Shown here: positions 13,516-25,264 of the stretch, piece after piece
How the letters are laid out: each line of letters begins with the position of its first letter
Numbering within the stretch: position 1 is the stretch's first letter
Source of the DNA: Alisma plantago-aquatica
Lineage: Eukaryota > Streptophyta > Magnoliopsida > Alismatales > Alismataceae
NCBI GenBank assembly: GCA_963693085.1
Contig: OY856410.1
Span: 1,395,972,363-1,396,036,362 of the forward strand
DNA length: 64,000 nt
Reading direction: 5' to 3'
Position numbers and translations under genes: made by a program
The notes under the pieces: model-generated
What the model was told of the DNA's origin: nothing
What the model saw: only the letters and a program-made list of their open reading frames with translations
Database searches by the model: none

Positions 13516-13517
<2 letters not shown>
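13123..13517. mobile_element. MITE-X: 395-bp inverted-repeat element
   Basis: The ends are 28-bp inverted repeats: AGTTAGGCTAG at 13123 and its near-complement CTAGCCTGACT ending at 13517. Both continue inward to a perfect ACTCGAGT palindrome within GTACACTCGAGTGTAC. It has no coding capacity. It is absent from LTR A and present in LTR B inside a (TA)n tract, so TA may be the target. A 5' part of a second copy is in LTR C (30873-31113). The superfamily is not certain; a TA target suggests Tc1/mariner or a related group. Confidence 0.8.

Positions 13518-13528
<11 letters not shown>

Positions 13529-13608
<80 letters not shown>
13529..13608. repeat. (TA)n microsatellite, right of MITE-X
   Basis: A pure TA run of 80 bp preceded by a short (TC)n run. 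It restarts the LTR sequence at the AGAAGGCTTCACGAG block shared with LTRs A and C. Confidence 0.95.
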
Positions 13609-13611
<3 letters not shown>

Positions 13612-15609
13612 CAGAAGGCTTCACGAGATGAGAGATGTACCCGATGCTCTTGCTCCCCATCCAATCTTTCCACAAGGGCAAAGATGGCAGTGGGAGGATG
13701 ATCTCCCCACCACCATGGCCGTCACAAGCCATGTGCCCAGGTCACACCCGATGGACTGTAGAGGCACCTGCATGCCCGAAGAGAACTGATAGACCCGAAC
13801 AAGCATCGTGGAGGTCGTGCACAGGTGTCGAGCCCCGTAATGCGGTCGTTCAGCAGGCGGCGGGGAGTGCTCTGCTTTCCCCTGCCTAGAATAGACACAA
13901 GAGGAGATGGGTCACTGGGTTGGGAAAAAACCAGATGCAGGGGAGCGATCCACGAGCCAAAAGGGAGGAAAAGTGAAGAAAGAAAAGAAAAGGTACACAT
14001 GGCACTATTCGATTGGTCCTTAATTCTTTATTTGGAAAATATTCTAGAAATAAATTGGTAACTCAGATTAAAATGAATTATATATGAAAATTGATCAAAA
14101 AAATATAAGGAACTCAATAAAAATACAATTGAGGCCTGGATCCATTCACAATGCAGAAAGTATATAAAGTTGTAACATTTAATGCATTTATTAGTAAGAA
14201 ACCCTAATTGTAAGATTAATGAGATTTAGTGAAATTCTCTGATTGATTTAAGTTGATATTGACCTGTTGTTAATAAAAAGAAGAATTAGATCTAAAAGGA
14301 TGATCTTGGTGTATAATTGGCTAATTTAGGGTTCCATATGTATAAAGTGCATTATGGGCTTAGAAACCCTAATTTAAGTGATTATCACTTTTAATGGTTT
14401 TGATTGTGAAAAATCCATGAATAAGACAGGGATATGATGTTCTAAAGTAAATTTTAGGTTAAAGAACTCTTAATGTGGATATGCATGTAATTAGGATTTT
14501 ATGATGTACAATGCGTTTTAGGGTTTGTTGACCTAAAAAGGTAAAGTTTGAGAAATTGATCTAAGAAACCCTAAGGAAACCTTCATTCAACCTAGAAACC
14601 CTACAAAGAATTCCCAAGTCAATAAAATTAGTTTATGATGAGTATGTAGTAATTAGGTCATACATGCTTTTTAGGATTCTATTGTGCTTGTGTGATTGGC
14701 TTGGTTGGTTGATTGGATTACCTAACTGGATTGGACTTTGCTTGTTCTTTGAGATCTCCAAATCAAGTATGTGGTTACTCTTATGGCTAATCACTCTAGT
14801 TTCATAGATTTCTGAGGTTTTACCGGTAGCTTGAAATTAATTGCTTGGTTGACTTTTATTTCATGCAACTATAACATGATTATGACTATCACCATAAATA
14901 TATGTGCATAACTAGCTCAGATCCTAGTCCTCCTCTGTAGCTTTTGTGATGATGAGATAGATGATCTAGTACATGGTCTACCCTTGGGGTAGGATCACCG
15001 GGTTATCATGAATCGATGTGTTGGTCTACCCTTAGGTAGGACCATACAACTACACAACCCTAGGTTGTGGTCTACCTGTAAGGTAGGATCATATGAGCTA
15101 TTTGAGATCTACCATATGAGAGAGGTAGTATCCATGCCCACTGTAGGGACATCACGGAGGCTTGGATATGTAAGGATTGAGTAGTTATGTTTAATACGTA
15201 AAGTTTGATCTGTTAAATAATGATTTGGTTGCATTATGTTGTTACAAATAGATACAAGATTTAAGTTCCCCCACATACCCATATAATTCATTACATTGAC
15301 TATCATTTTATTTGTCGACATTATAGGTTTATCAAAAAGTGGATATTCCTTTAAAGAAACATTGAATGAATAAAGTTTAATAAAGAATTGGAGGATTGTA
15401 GATAGTTACTTATCTGGGTAAAGTTCCAATTTCCTACTTTTGAAAGGTATGTGAAAAGTAAAATTTTTATCATGTTTTAAGCTTAGTCTTTGGTAGAATT
15501 TATTAATTATTTTTGATTATTTGCAAAACCATTGATCCCGTTTTGGGATAGTGGCTCTGGCTTTCTGGTCTTCTTTAATTGGGGGTTATCGAGAAGTGGG
15601 ATCATTACA

Positions 15610-17640
15610 AATGGTTTTCAGAGCATGGTTTTCCATTTAAGCTCTAATAATTATTAAACTTTACAAACTCTTTAGAACCCAAGGGAGTTATTAGAGGATT
15701 TTCCAATGATTTAGGTGTCTAGAAAAGGATCACGATCTGGGGGCTGGCAAGATTTTTCTCTGCCCCACTAGTTGGCTTAAGAGGACTTCCAGATTCTATG
15801 TGACTACAATCCAAAATAAGAGGATTTGATTTGAAATAAGATACCTCTACGTCTTCTCTCATCTGTCTTTGTCCCTTCTCTACCCCATTCATTGAATACC
15901 TTTAAGAGATTAGGGTTTCTCTCTATCCACCACCATCCTGAGTTCAGGGTAAGCATAATAAGGATTAAGGAATCCTCCACCAAATAATAAAAAGCATGTA
16001 AGAAATATGTCATAGACATAGGTTTTGATAATTAGAAACTCAGACTGAGTTTAGTTACGTGCCTAGGCTGCATGGCATGTGTTGTCGTTCCCTTAGGAGA
16101 ACACTGATGTTAGACCATCCTGTAGGATGAGGAGGAGAGAGATAGCCTTGGAGAAATAAGCCTCCAGGAAAAGGAAGATACCCTATGCATCCTCTGAGGA
16201 TGATGCTCAACGCAAAACCTTAAGCGGTGGATAGAGAAAGAGAAGGCACGATGAGTTGGATATCATAGTTGACCATACATGCATGTATGAGGGTTTGACA
16301 TGCATGTTTTACATTAAGGCTTTGGATATGCATGAGAAACATAGAATATGAGTGGTTGTTTGGACCTAGTGCCTTTTGGTGACCCGACTTTGGGTGGGTC
16401 ATGCCTATTAAGTTGAGGGATAGCTCCCTCATTGAGAAGGTTGATGGTGACCATATAGGAACCCTAACGGGCATATATGAATAGAAAGAGGCACATACCT
16501 ACATAGAAGAGAGTGGCAACAAGACTGGCAGTAGGTTTTAGACCAAAGACAGATAGGATATGCCGAGTATTTTATGAGATAGACATATAGGGCTTCAAAT
16601 GATCTTGGACGGTCATAAGTTTTGAAAGTATGTTTCACCCAAGAAGAGATAGATGTGTATCTTTAAGAGCTTGACCTATCTTATGAGAGAGAACCTCCAG
16701 TGGTAGGACCAGTTGTAGGGTTAGCTCTAGAGAGAGAGAGACTTGATGAAGAAGGTTGGAGACCTCGACTCTGAGACATGAGGAATCATGAGAAGTTGGG
16801 TATGACATGGCCTGCAATAGACGACCCTGAGTAGACATATGTGGTTGCCTCATGCATGATCCTTGGAGGATTATCATATCTTAGATACCTTTAGAAGAAC
16901 CAAACCCTAGAAGGGAGAAAGAGGCTTCATGAACAGATGTACAAACAATATGAGTGCCTTCCTTTTAGGTGTAGGAAAGGGAGTTCCAAGGACCCTAAAG
17001 AGGTATGGTATGATTACAAGTTTGAGGCTTCACACCCAGTTGATTGTCCTAGTGAAGGACTATAAGGGTTGTTCACGGGGAAGTGGAAGTATATGCCATA
17101 GCATGTATAGGTTTGGTTCATGTTTGAGCAGCTGAGCATGCTGTTAGATAGCTGATGCATAAGATGTGAACCTGGGGTTCCCGGACCAAAGAGGGGAAAT
17201 AGTAGTACCTGGTGCACATGATGCTCACGAGGCGGTTGAGTTCATAGAAGTAAGTATGGCACCCCCATGTGTTAGAGCAAATGGAAATCCCTCTTGAACT
17301 AAGGATATATGTTTCATGAAGCACTCATACAAGTTAGTGACATATGTATATATGATATCGGTCCAATCTTGAGGAATGATGAACAAGTATGACTTACCAA
17401 GGAACTTAGAATAGTTTAATAGGTTGTCCCCTTGCTATCCCTGAGCATATGTAGCATGATAGGACTAAGCATATACATGATGATGTAAACCTTAGAGATA
17501 AGAATGTTTAGTGATCTCTGATACTGTCAAGTGATAGTTTTCTCCCATCCTAGGAAGGGACCCTTCTTGTTGGAGTGAGCACCAACTCTTGTTTAGATTT
17601 GAGTTAAACCTTACGAGGTCACTTATAAGAGCTTTATGAG
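15610..17640 (+). other. E3 interior copy 2, left part
   Basis: This follows LTR B and aligns with 7756-9780 of copy 1. The primer site has decayed (TGGTTTTCAGAGC at 15612-15624). No intact frame was seen. It is interrupted by E4 after ATGAG at 17636-17640. Copy 1 reads straight through the same point (around 9778-9783), which gives the empty site. Confidence 0.8.
17636..17640. repeat. E4 left target-site duplication ATGAG
   Basis: ATGAG precedes the E4 LTR and recurs at 27745-27749 directly after the second E4 LTR. The uninterrupted E3 copy has a single ATGAG here. Confidence 0.9.
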
Positions 17641-19850
17641 TGATTCAGCCCTATTTTAGGGCTTCGTCTTGTGTCATTTTTCTCTTCAATCACATCTACA
17701 CCTGCTAGATTACATGTTATTCCTCCCAATATGCTTATTTGTATAAAATGCACTTATGGACATTATTTGCATGTTTTTCAGGCATTTGGACCACACTTGA
17801 TGGAAGAGAGAAGGAAGGAGTGATCCTAGGGTTTCTCTACCCTTGGGGAAGCCCAAAGTGAAGTCTGATGCTCCCTCAACCTACCCCCTAGTGGCCAAAG
17901 ATCCATTGAAGCAAAGATGTCCAAGAAAATCCAAAGAACAAAGTCAAAGTGTTGATCCAGGACCCATCACGACCGTGGTACCACAGAACGGCCGCTCTAC
18001 ACTTCTAAAGAACGGGCATGGCATAGCACCACAACCGCCATCACCTTGCCCACCACGGCCATGCTACCCTCAACCCACCACAGTCGTGGCACCCAGAACA
18101 ACTGTTCTAGTTTCAGCCCAAAACTGACCACCAACCAGTGGTTTTGCCATTTTAATTCCCACGACCATTGTATCCTACCACGACCGTGCTCACCCCACCC
18201 ACCACGGCCGTGCTACTCACAAAACCCACCTATTTTTGCACTACTTTACCCATATTGCCCCTACTTAACCTAGTGCTTCCCCCACACCTATATATACCTA
18301 GGTGGAGGCTGAGGCATGAGGGTAGCTACCCTATAGCCACTCTAGACTCCCCATTTTCATCCTCCATCCATTCCCACCTCATTCCACCTCCATTTCACCA
18401 TTTCCACCATCAAAACCCCACTTTCCTTCCATTTCCACCCTTTTCCACCATACATCCATGCCATTCACCTACCTTGGAGGAGGGAGATCGAGCTATAACT
18501 GCTAGGAGGTGGAGAAGGAGTCTTCACTGAGCTCATCATGGCTTTTCACTCCTCTACTTATTCTATCTCCTTTCTCTTTGTATTTTGCTTTGTTATGAGT
18601 AGCTAGGCCCCTTGGGTGGGCTGTTTGGGGGAAATTATGTTAATTTGATACCATGTTGGGGGGAAATGACATGTAAACGTTGTAATTCCATTTGTTAATG
18701 ATTATATTCTATTTCTATCTCATTCTCCATGAATTTCTTATTGGTTTGTGTGTGAAATCACCTAGGAATTTAGGCAATTTGCTTATATATTTGAATTTTG
18801 GGATTTGCCCCTAGGTCCAATTCTTGGATCCCTAGGTTGCCTCCCATCTTCCTACATCCTAAGCAATCTCCCTAAACCTAGGTGAGAGATTTAAATAGCT
18901 AGATTATACAATTCTAGTGCAATTAGCATGGAGCCTTCTCAAGGCTAGAATGTGGGGGAATTGGGGTCCAAAGCCCTAATTTCACCTCCCCATTACTACA
19001 CTCGACCCCTAATTGCCCTAGGAATGCCTAATCTAGAAACCTCAACTTGATTAGACTCTAATTGAATTGAACCTAATCCCTAACCCAATTGAGCCTCGTA
19101 AGGGTAGTAGGGGGTGTTAGGGACTAGTTCCCCTATACACAACCTAGCATATCCTTGGCCACTTAGTAGCTTAGGTTAATTCATTAGACTCTAACTTGTT
19201 GTTTGGTTTGGATAATCTAAATGGAATAATAATGTTCATATGTCATCCCCCAACTTAAGTGATAAGTTCATACCCCTAAACATCCCATACCTCTCTTTAT
19301 TGCTTAAAACCCTAGTTTTGTGCTTGCCTAGCTAGTGTTAGCTTAGTTAGCTCTTTTCTTGCTTAGTTAGCTTCTTGTCCTATTTTTACCTTATTATTGT
19401 AGTTTAGCTCTTTAATTTCTCTTTTTCTTGCCTTAGTGTAAATTGCCTTTTCATACCTAACTTAGTCTTTTCTTGCATACTTAGTCTTAATCTAGTCTAG
19501 GGTTAACTTAAGTTTCATTCTTGCCTTTAATTTCTTGTTTGGCCATATTAGTTTAATAATCAAAACAACCTTCAAAACCTTAACCCTAGTCTTCATAGTA
19601 GGAACCTAGCGAAACTAAACCTAGCTCTAATGCCTCCTCTTTTCTCTATGGAACGACCCTATACTTGCCACCTTCCTATACTACGACACGACCTTGTGCA
19701 CTTGCGGGTGTAGTTGTTTTAGTGTGTATAGGTATTAAGTTAGGTTTTATAAATATCAAAAGTGAATCCACCGTGTGTGTCTGTCTATGGGGTTGCATCT
19801 ATTCAAACTCCAATTGAGTAGTGTGTAACATCATTGGCAGTAACACACCA
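17641..19850 (+). repeat. E4 5' LTR (2210 bp)
   Basis: It starts TGATTCAGCC and ends AACACACCA. It contains a cluster of CACGGCCGTG-like words at about 17970-18230, embedded in CCACC-rich sequence. The rest is AT-rich with many TTAGCTTAGTTAG-like words at 19330-19500. Long frames at 17843-18530 follow from the proline-type CCACC composition and are not taken as genes. Over their first 175 bases the two LTRs differ at only a few sites; the 3' part differs more. Confidence 0.9.
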
Positions 19851-19857
19851 AGCTTTC

Positions 19858-19875
19858 CGGCACCGTTGTTGGGGA
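19858..19875 (+). other. E4 primer-binding site (tRNA-Asp type)
   Basis: CGGCACCGTTGTTGGGGA lies 7 nt after the LTR end. It matches 14 of 18 bases of TGGCGCCGTTGCCGGGGA, the Asp-type site used by plant Athila/Tat elements. Confidence 0.8.
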
Positions 19876-20048
19876 TTAGAGGCGCTCGACCTAGCTAGTT
19901 AGTTTTGCTTTGACTTTCCTACTACCCTCATCATTGCTATTCTTTATTCATTATTCTTTGCATTCTTTGTGTATATTGGTTTACTAACTTGCTTTCTTTT
20001 GTTTGGTTGTGCTTTGTGCATGTAACAAGCCATTCGGGAGGAAACAAG

Positions 20049-22223
20049 ATGGAAGTCCAAAATGCACTTCACAAGCCACTTCAAGACTACTTCATGCCTA
20101 GCAACTACAAATGGCCAATTGCTAGAAGGGTTGATCAGATGCCAAGGGAGCAATTCTCCATCCCTATAGGTCTTCTTGGGCTCCTACCCATCTTCTACAG
20201 ATCGGAGAGTGAGAACCCCTACAAGCACTTGGATTCCTATCTTGAAGTATGCTCCACCTTCAGGATGCCGACAACAAGTGATGATACAATCATGCTGACT
20301 TTGTTCTCCTTCTCCATAAAAGACAAAGCCAAAGAGTGGTATGATTCAAGAAGGGACATCATGAGTTGGGGAGAGATGAAAAATGCTTTCTTGAGGAAAT
20401 TCTACTCTATAGCAAAGTTGACACAAATGCGGCGTGCCATAGCAAGTTTTAGTCAAATAGATAATGAGCGATTCCACAAGGCTTGGGAGAGATTTCAAAA
20501 GATGTTGAGAGAATGTCCACATCATGAGATCCCTTTGTGGTAGCTAGTTCAGTCCTTCTACTCCGGTCTATCTCATACAAGTCAAGCTACAATGGATTCT
20601 TCTTGTGGAGGAATTTTTATGGCTAAACCTCCTGAGGAGACATGGCCCTTGTTTGAGAGTTTGGTAGAAAGTTCAAGGATAAAAGCTTCTAGTATGGTTA
20701 GTGGCAGTGATCTATCTTTTGGTGTGACATCTCCGAGTCATGATGATTCAAGCCCACACTTGATGAAAATGTTTGGTGAAATGGTAAGTTTCATGAGAAA
20801 CCAAGTGGCCAAAACTCCTTATCATTCGATCAATGCTATTGAGTTCTATGGGGAAGAAAAGAAGACACCTCACTCCTATAGCTACCAGGAGCCACAAAGT
20901 CCCACATATATCTCAAGGTTTGAGGAAGAGGTTCTCTCTAGATTGAAAGTATTTGATGATGTTCAAAGAGATGTTGCAAGGTTAGAAGAGAGAATAGAGC
21001 AACTATCTTCCATAATCGCTCTCTAAGAAGAAAAATTGTCTTCAAAACTCATCATGAGCCACCATGAAGCAAGTGGACCTATGCATTCTTCCCACATTTT
21101 CTTTAGTCCACCCCCCATGCAAGTACATCCAATTCACTCCTTCCAAGGCTATTCCAAGCCTTACACTCCTCCACCACATCCCTCACCTCAAATTTCCCAA
21201 AACTTCACTTTCCAACCCCGATTCTCTCTTCCCCCTCAATTCTCTTCTCCACCTCCTCCATAGCCACAACATGCTACCCCTCTCCACCATGAGCAAGGTA
21301 GTGCTGTGACATTTCTAAGGAGTGGGAAAACTCTTAAGCAGCCCACAAGTCAAAGAAAGGCTGATAAAGCAAAGCAAAGGCAGCCAAGTGGTGATACTAT
21401 GATTGATATTGCTGAAGATGATGTTGTGATACCACATGTTAAGTTTGGGATTCCATGTGATCAACCACATATCCCCTTTGTAGGTCCTACCACCCCTAGT
21501 GTTCCGCCTCATGTTCATGCAAGTACGACAAAAACTAGTGATCCTCCATTCATAGAAGCACTAGATGAGCCACCAGAATTGAAAAGGAGGCAAAAGCAAA
21601 ATGTTGATATTCTTGAGGTGTTTCGCCAAATGAAGGTGAACATTACATTTTTGGATGCTATTAAGCAAGTCCCATCTTATGCCAAGTTCCTCAAGAACCT
21701 ATGCACTATGAAAAGAAGGTCAACGGGGAGGATTCCAAAGAAGGTGAGATTGACTGAACAAGTGAGATCCATCATACAACATTCCCTTCCTGTGAAGAGA
21801 AAAGACCCAGGAGCCCCACTTATACCTAGTTACATAGGGGGACATCGCATAGATAGGTCCTTACTTGATTTGGGATCTAGTGTGAATTTGATGCCATACA
21901 ATGTCTATGTTGATCTGGGCTTAGGCAAGTTGAAGCCAGCACATTGCACTCTCCAGTTGGCAGATAGATCCATAAAAGTACCTAGGGGTAGAGTGGATGA
22001 TGTCTTGGTGATGATAGATAAAGAAAAAGGCGCGGTGTTCTCGGCAGATTTCATTGTACTTTATATGGAGCCAGAGGATAGGAAGATTCCCATCATCCTG
22101 GGAAGGCCGTTATTATCTACAGCTGATGCCGACATTCATGTGCACAATGGCACTATGACAGTCTCATTCATGGACATGAAGATCAACATCAACATGTATA
22201 AGACCCCAACCCGGCGAGTCTGA
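20049..22223 (+). pseudogene. E4 gag-protease polyprotein, three in-frame stops
   Basis: One reading frame runs from ATG 20049 to the stop at 22223, broken only by TAG 20541, TAA 21024 and TAG 21261, with no frameshift. The first part matches the plant gag capsid region (YLEVCSTFRMPTTSDDTIML, then KAKEWYDSR, then FHKAWERFQKMLRECPHHEIP). A proline-rich linker without a clear CCHC finger lies at about 21090-21260. The last part is an aspartic protease: the catalytic motif is D-L-G-S at 21867-21878 (family usually DLGA), followed by ADRS, ADFIVL and IPIILGRP. The frame ends soon after the protease, where autonomous Athila elements would go on into RT. A few G-to-A or point changes would account for each stop. 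It is probably inactive now but only lightly damaged. Confidence 0.88.
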
Positions 22224-23323
22224 GATAGGGATATTGGACACGATCACTTCACAAGTCCAAATGGGCATTTGAGAGAAGGATGCCAAGGTGAAGAAATTGA
22301 TGATGATTATTGTGATCAAAGGGATGAGGAAAATAGATTGAGTGCAAATGAGGGATGCATGTTTTGCAAGAATGGACACATGAGAATGCCAAATGAATGA
22401 ATGACTGAAGAATCACCAAAAAGCTGAGCTGAAGTCAAGAAACTCATTGCTTGTGGGAGGCAACTCACCTAGGTTTGGGGAATTTTTCACCCAACCTCTC
22501 ATTTTTGATACTTTTGCCTTTTGTTTTACACAAAACACACACACACACACTTGTGCTTGATAGTTTTGGTCTTTAGTTTTGATGAAACGACAGGTCGAAC
22601 ATGATAAAGTTCAAAATTAAGGCACATTCAATCAAAGTGGTGGATATAACAACAACATAGATCAAGTGGATTAGACGATGAGTTTCTAAAAGATTTGATG
22701 AAATCTAGAGTTTTTAAACTGATAGAGGCCAGAATGGCCGTGTTGGAGACAGAACGACCATTCTGGATAAGTAAAAATCAACAGGGAGAATGAAGTTTTT
22801 GGTCACTAATAGCAGGCTGTGTTGACCAGAACGGCTGTGTTGGCATCTATCCAGAATGGCCGTGCTGGGGCGGAACGGCCGTGCTGGTTGAGTTAAAAAC
22901 AATAGGGAATTTCGAGTTTTGGCCACTGGAAGCACAACTGTGCTGACCAGAACGGCCATGCCAGCTCCCGGCCAACACAACCATGCTGGCCAGAACGGTC
23001 GTGTTGGTCCAAAAAAACCACTTAAGTGGACTGATCCAGCCCGACCCAACACAACCCCAGGCTCATTTTTTCCACCCGAGAACGGTCGTTCCACGCTCCA
23101 GGCGACTAGGGCAAGTTCCCATCACCCCCAAATAGCCTCCTCTTGTTACCAAACTCTGGATTTGAGTTTCTCTTGGCCCCTAATCACTTTTCCTAACCTC
23201 TAGCTTTGATTTCCACCCTCCATCACCACCGTTTTCTCCACCTCCAAGCAAATTCCGCCCCTACAGCCCAGAACTGCATTTTTGCTGTTCTAGCTTGATT
23301 TTCCACCAAATAACCTTGCAACA
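22224..23323 (+). other. E4 spacer with GGGAGGCAAC motif and CGGCCGTG repeat cluster
   Basis: About 1.1 kb lies between the two ORFs. At 22455-22469 is GGGAGGCAACTCACC, a motif found at the equivalent place in E5. From about 22722 to 23095 there are some nine words of the type AGAACGGCCGTGCTGG, in both perfect and decayed forms, the same family of words as in the E4 LTR. A (CA)n run is at about 22540-22552. Open frames across the repeats exist on both strands and are treated as a by-product. Confidence 0.75.
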
Positions 23324-25264
23324 ATGAAGGGCATGGTCAAAGACATCAAGAGGGGAGTGGTGAAGACTATGAACATCCTCACTGGTGGCAAAAGTCAATC
23401 CAAATGGGCATCCAGTTCACAGCAGTCTGACAACACCTCCTCACTGTCCAATTCTATTTCAAGATCCTTTGGACGATCGACGTCGATGAGCACCTCCCGA
23501 CTCCACTCTTCCTCCAACGAGCATGCCTTGGATCCAAACTATAGCAACCCCAGGGAAGAGGAAGAGGAAGAGGAAGAAGAAGAAGAGTTGGAGAGCATTG
23601 TATATTCAATTGAAGTAAATGCACCGGGTCGTGAGAGGAGGACCAAAAAGTCTAATGAAGCATCTTCCTCACGCTTTCCGCCACGACCAGCTCCAGCGAG
23701 GCATTCCACATCATCGCCCCGACCTAGTGTAAGCCATGAGAGAGTGCCCTTGAACTTGGAAACAAGTTCGGGTTCACACACCTATGAAGAAGAAGAGGTG
23801 GAAGACACCGAGAGTGAGGAAATGGAGGATGAACCGGTGGACATCTTGTCCAGGTTGGAAGAAGACATGTTGGAATGGTTGGGAAAACAACCACATGAAA
23901 CTACCTATGGCAAGGGGATAGCAAGAGGGGTTGTGGCAAGACTTTTCCTTCCCGAGTGCATGACGAGGAGGGTGATTCCCACTAGATATGCATGTACGCC
24001 TACAATGCAATCTCTAGGGATCAACTTCATGTTCGAGAGGCAAACAAAGTGTTGTGGTTTGTACAAGATTTTAACGGAAGTTGAAGAGACATATCTGGAG
24101 CTTACTCATGAATTTTTTGCAACCTTGGAGAAGGTACAATACTAAGGAGAGGATGTCATCAAATTCAAATTGAACTGCTCAACACATGTACTCAAAGCTT
24201 CTTCTATTAATGATATCCTTGCCCCCAATTCAAAATGGCAAGGAACTTTATTGAAGGGAGGTTTGACAAGAGTGGGAAAGAAGACTATTCTAAGATGTGG
24301 AAAGCAATCACTAGTCAATCTACCTTTGCTGCAGGGAAATCCAAGATAAGCAAAATCTACAATCCCTTCATGAGACACCTGCAAAAGGTCCTAGTGAACA
24401 CCTTGTTTGGCCGTTATGACAATCACAGAAGTTGTTCATAGAAAGATTTGTTTGTTTTGGCCACTACTACAAGTAGGGGAGTCATCAGCATAGGGGCCAT
24501 GGCGATTGATCATTTGAAGACAATCCCCTCCAAGAGCAAAATTCCATTCATCATGGGAGCAATTGTGACCACTTTTGCAAAGGCAGTGGGATGCACTGTA
24601 GAGGGACTTACCAAAGTAGATGGGAGCAAATATGTTGATTTAAACTATCTTACTAGGTCCCAAATGATTTCCCTCAAAGATAACAAAATCTTCTATGTTC
24701 TAAACCCAGAGTACCCTGGAGCTCCCATACCATGGCATACCCCTTCTCATGGATGTGGGACCACCAGAGGACTTTGTAGGGTTTGTATCAAAGTACGAGA
24801 ATGATCATCCTAGAGAGGAATTCAGAGAACATACAGTAGATCTATCTGAAGAAGATGGAGAAACAAATGTGCCAAAGCAGCAACATTCACTTGAGCAGTC
24901 ACACCACACTAGACCTAGAGTGGATGATTTTGATGCGCAACCGCCTCCGACAAATGCATATGACATGTCAGCTATTCATGCACATTTAGAGGGGATTCAT
25001 AAGATGCAACATGACATGTGGTTGGATCAGCAGCAGATGCATCATCAAATCAACCACATGTACCACTACCAGCATGTGTAGGCACAGAGGAACCCCCAAT
25101 GGGGGGAGGATTTTTGGGGATCAATTTTTGGTTACCAGGAGAATACCTACCTCCACAGGCAGACTACTTGGGCCATTACTACCAACAACCTTCTCCACAG
25201 TCTGGCCCACCGTAGGACCCCACACCACCAGAGCCATGACTTCTACCCTATGATCCCTAAGTTT
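23324..25264 (+). pseudogene. E4 second ORF: Athila ORF / plant Transposase_32-like protein, broken
   Basis: ATG 23324 opens a 273-codon frame ended by TAA at 24143. The homologous frame then continues with a shift near 24232, a TAG before 24448, a second shift near 24750 that restores the first frame, and a TAG at 25079; the tail reads on to 25264. The N-terminal third is Ser-rich and has a Glu-rich stretch (about residues 76-87) and a second acidic patch (about 150-170). The central part resembles the plant transposon protein family found in Athila ORFs, with ETYLELTHEFFATLE, RNFIEGRFDKSGKEDY and HLQKVLVNTLFGR. The C-terminus is Gln/His-rich. The family has no proven enzymatic role. Assignment is from remembered family features, not a search. 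Confidence 0.65.

Larger units (their letters stand above)
12387..15609 (+). repeat. E3 LTR B (shared middle LTR, 3223 bp)
   Basis: It starts TGTTACAAAC and ends ATCATTACA. It serves as 3' LTR of the first interior and 5' LTR of the second. It is longer than LTR A because a 395-bp MITE and expanded (TA)n tracts lie at 13089-13608. Telobox-like words occur at about 14190-14610, and the CTACCC/GGGTAG hairpin words at about 14967-15090. Confidence 0.88.

Noticed and set aside
13424..13732. 102-codon minus-strand frame with a long Tyr-Ile run
   Set aside because: It is the translation of a (TA)n microsatellite and the flanking LTR; not a gene. The same holds for 12977-13174 and 31147-31515.
17843..18530. 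Overlapping Pro/Thr-rich frames in the E4 5' LTR
   Set aside because: They arise from CCACC-rich palindromic-word sequence inside an LTR and are not kept in the 3' LTR.
22714..23094. 126-codon minus-strand frame
   Set aside because: It crosses the CGGCCGTG repeat cluster; GC-rich repeats leave both strands open by chance.
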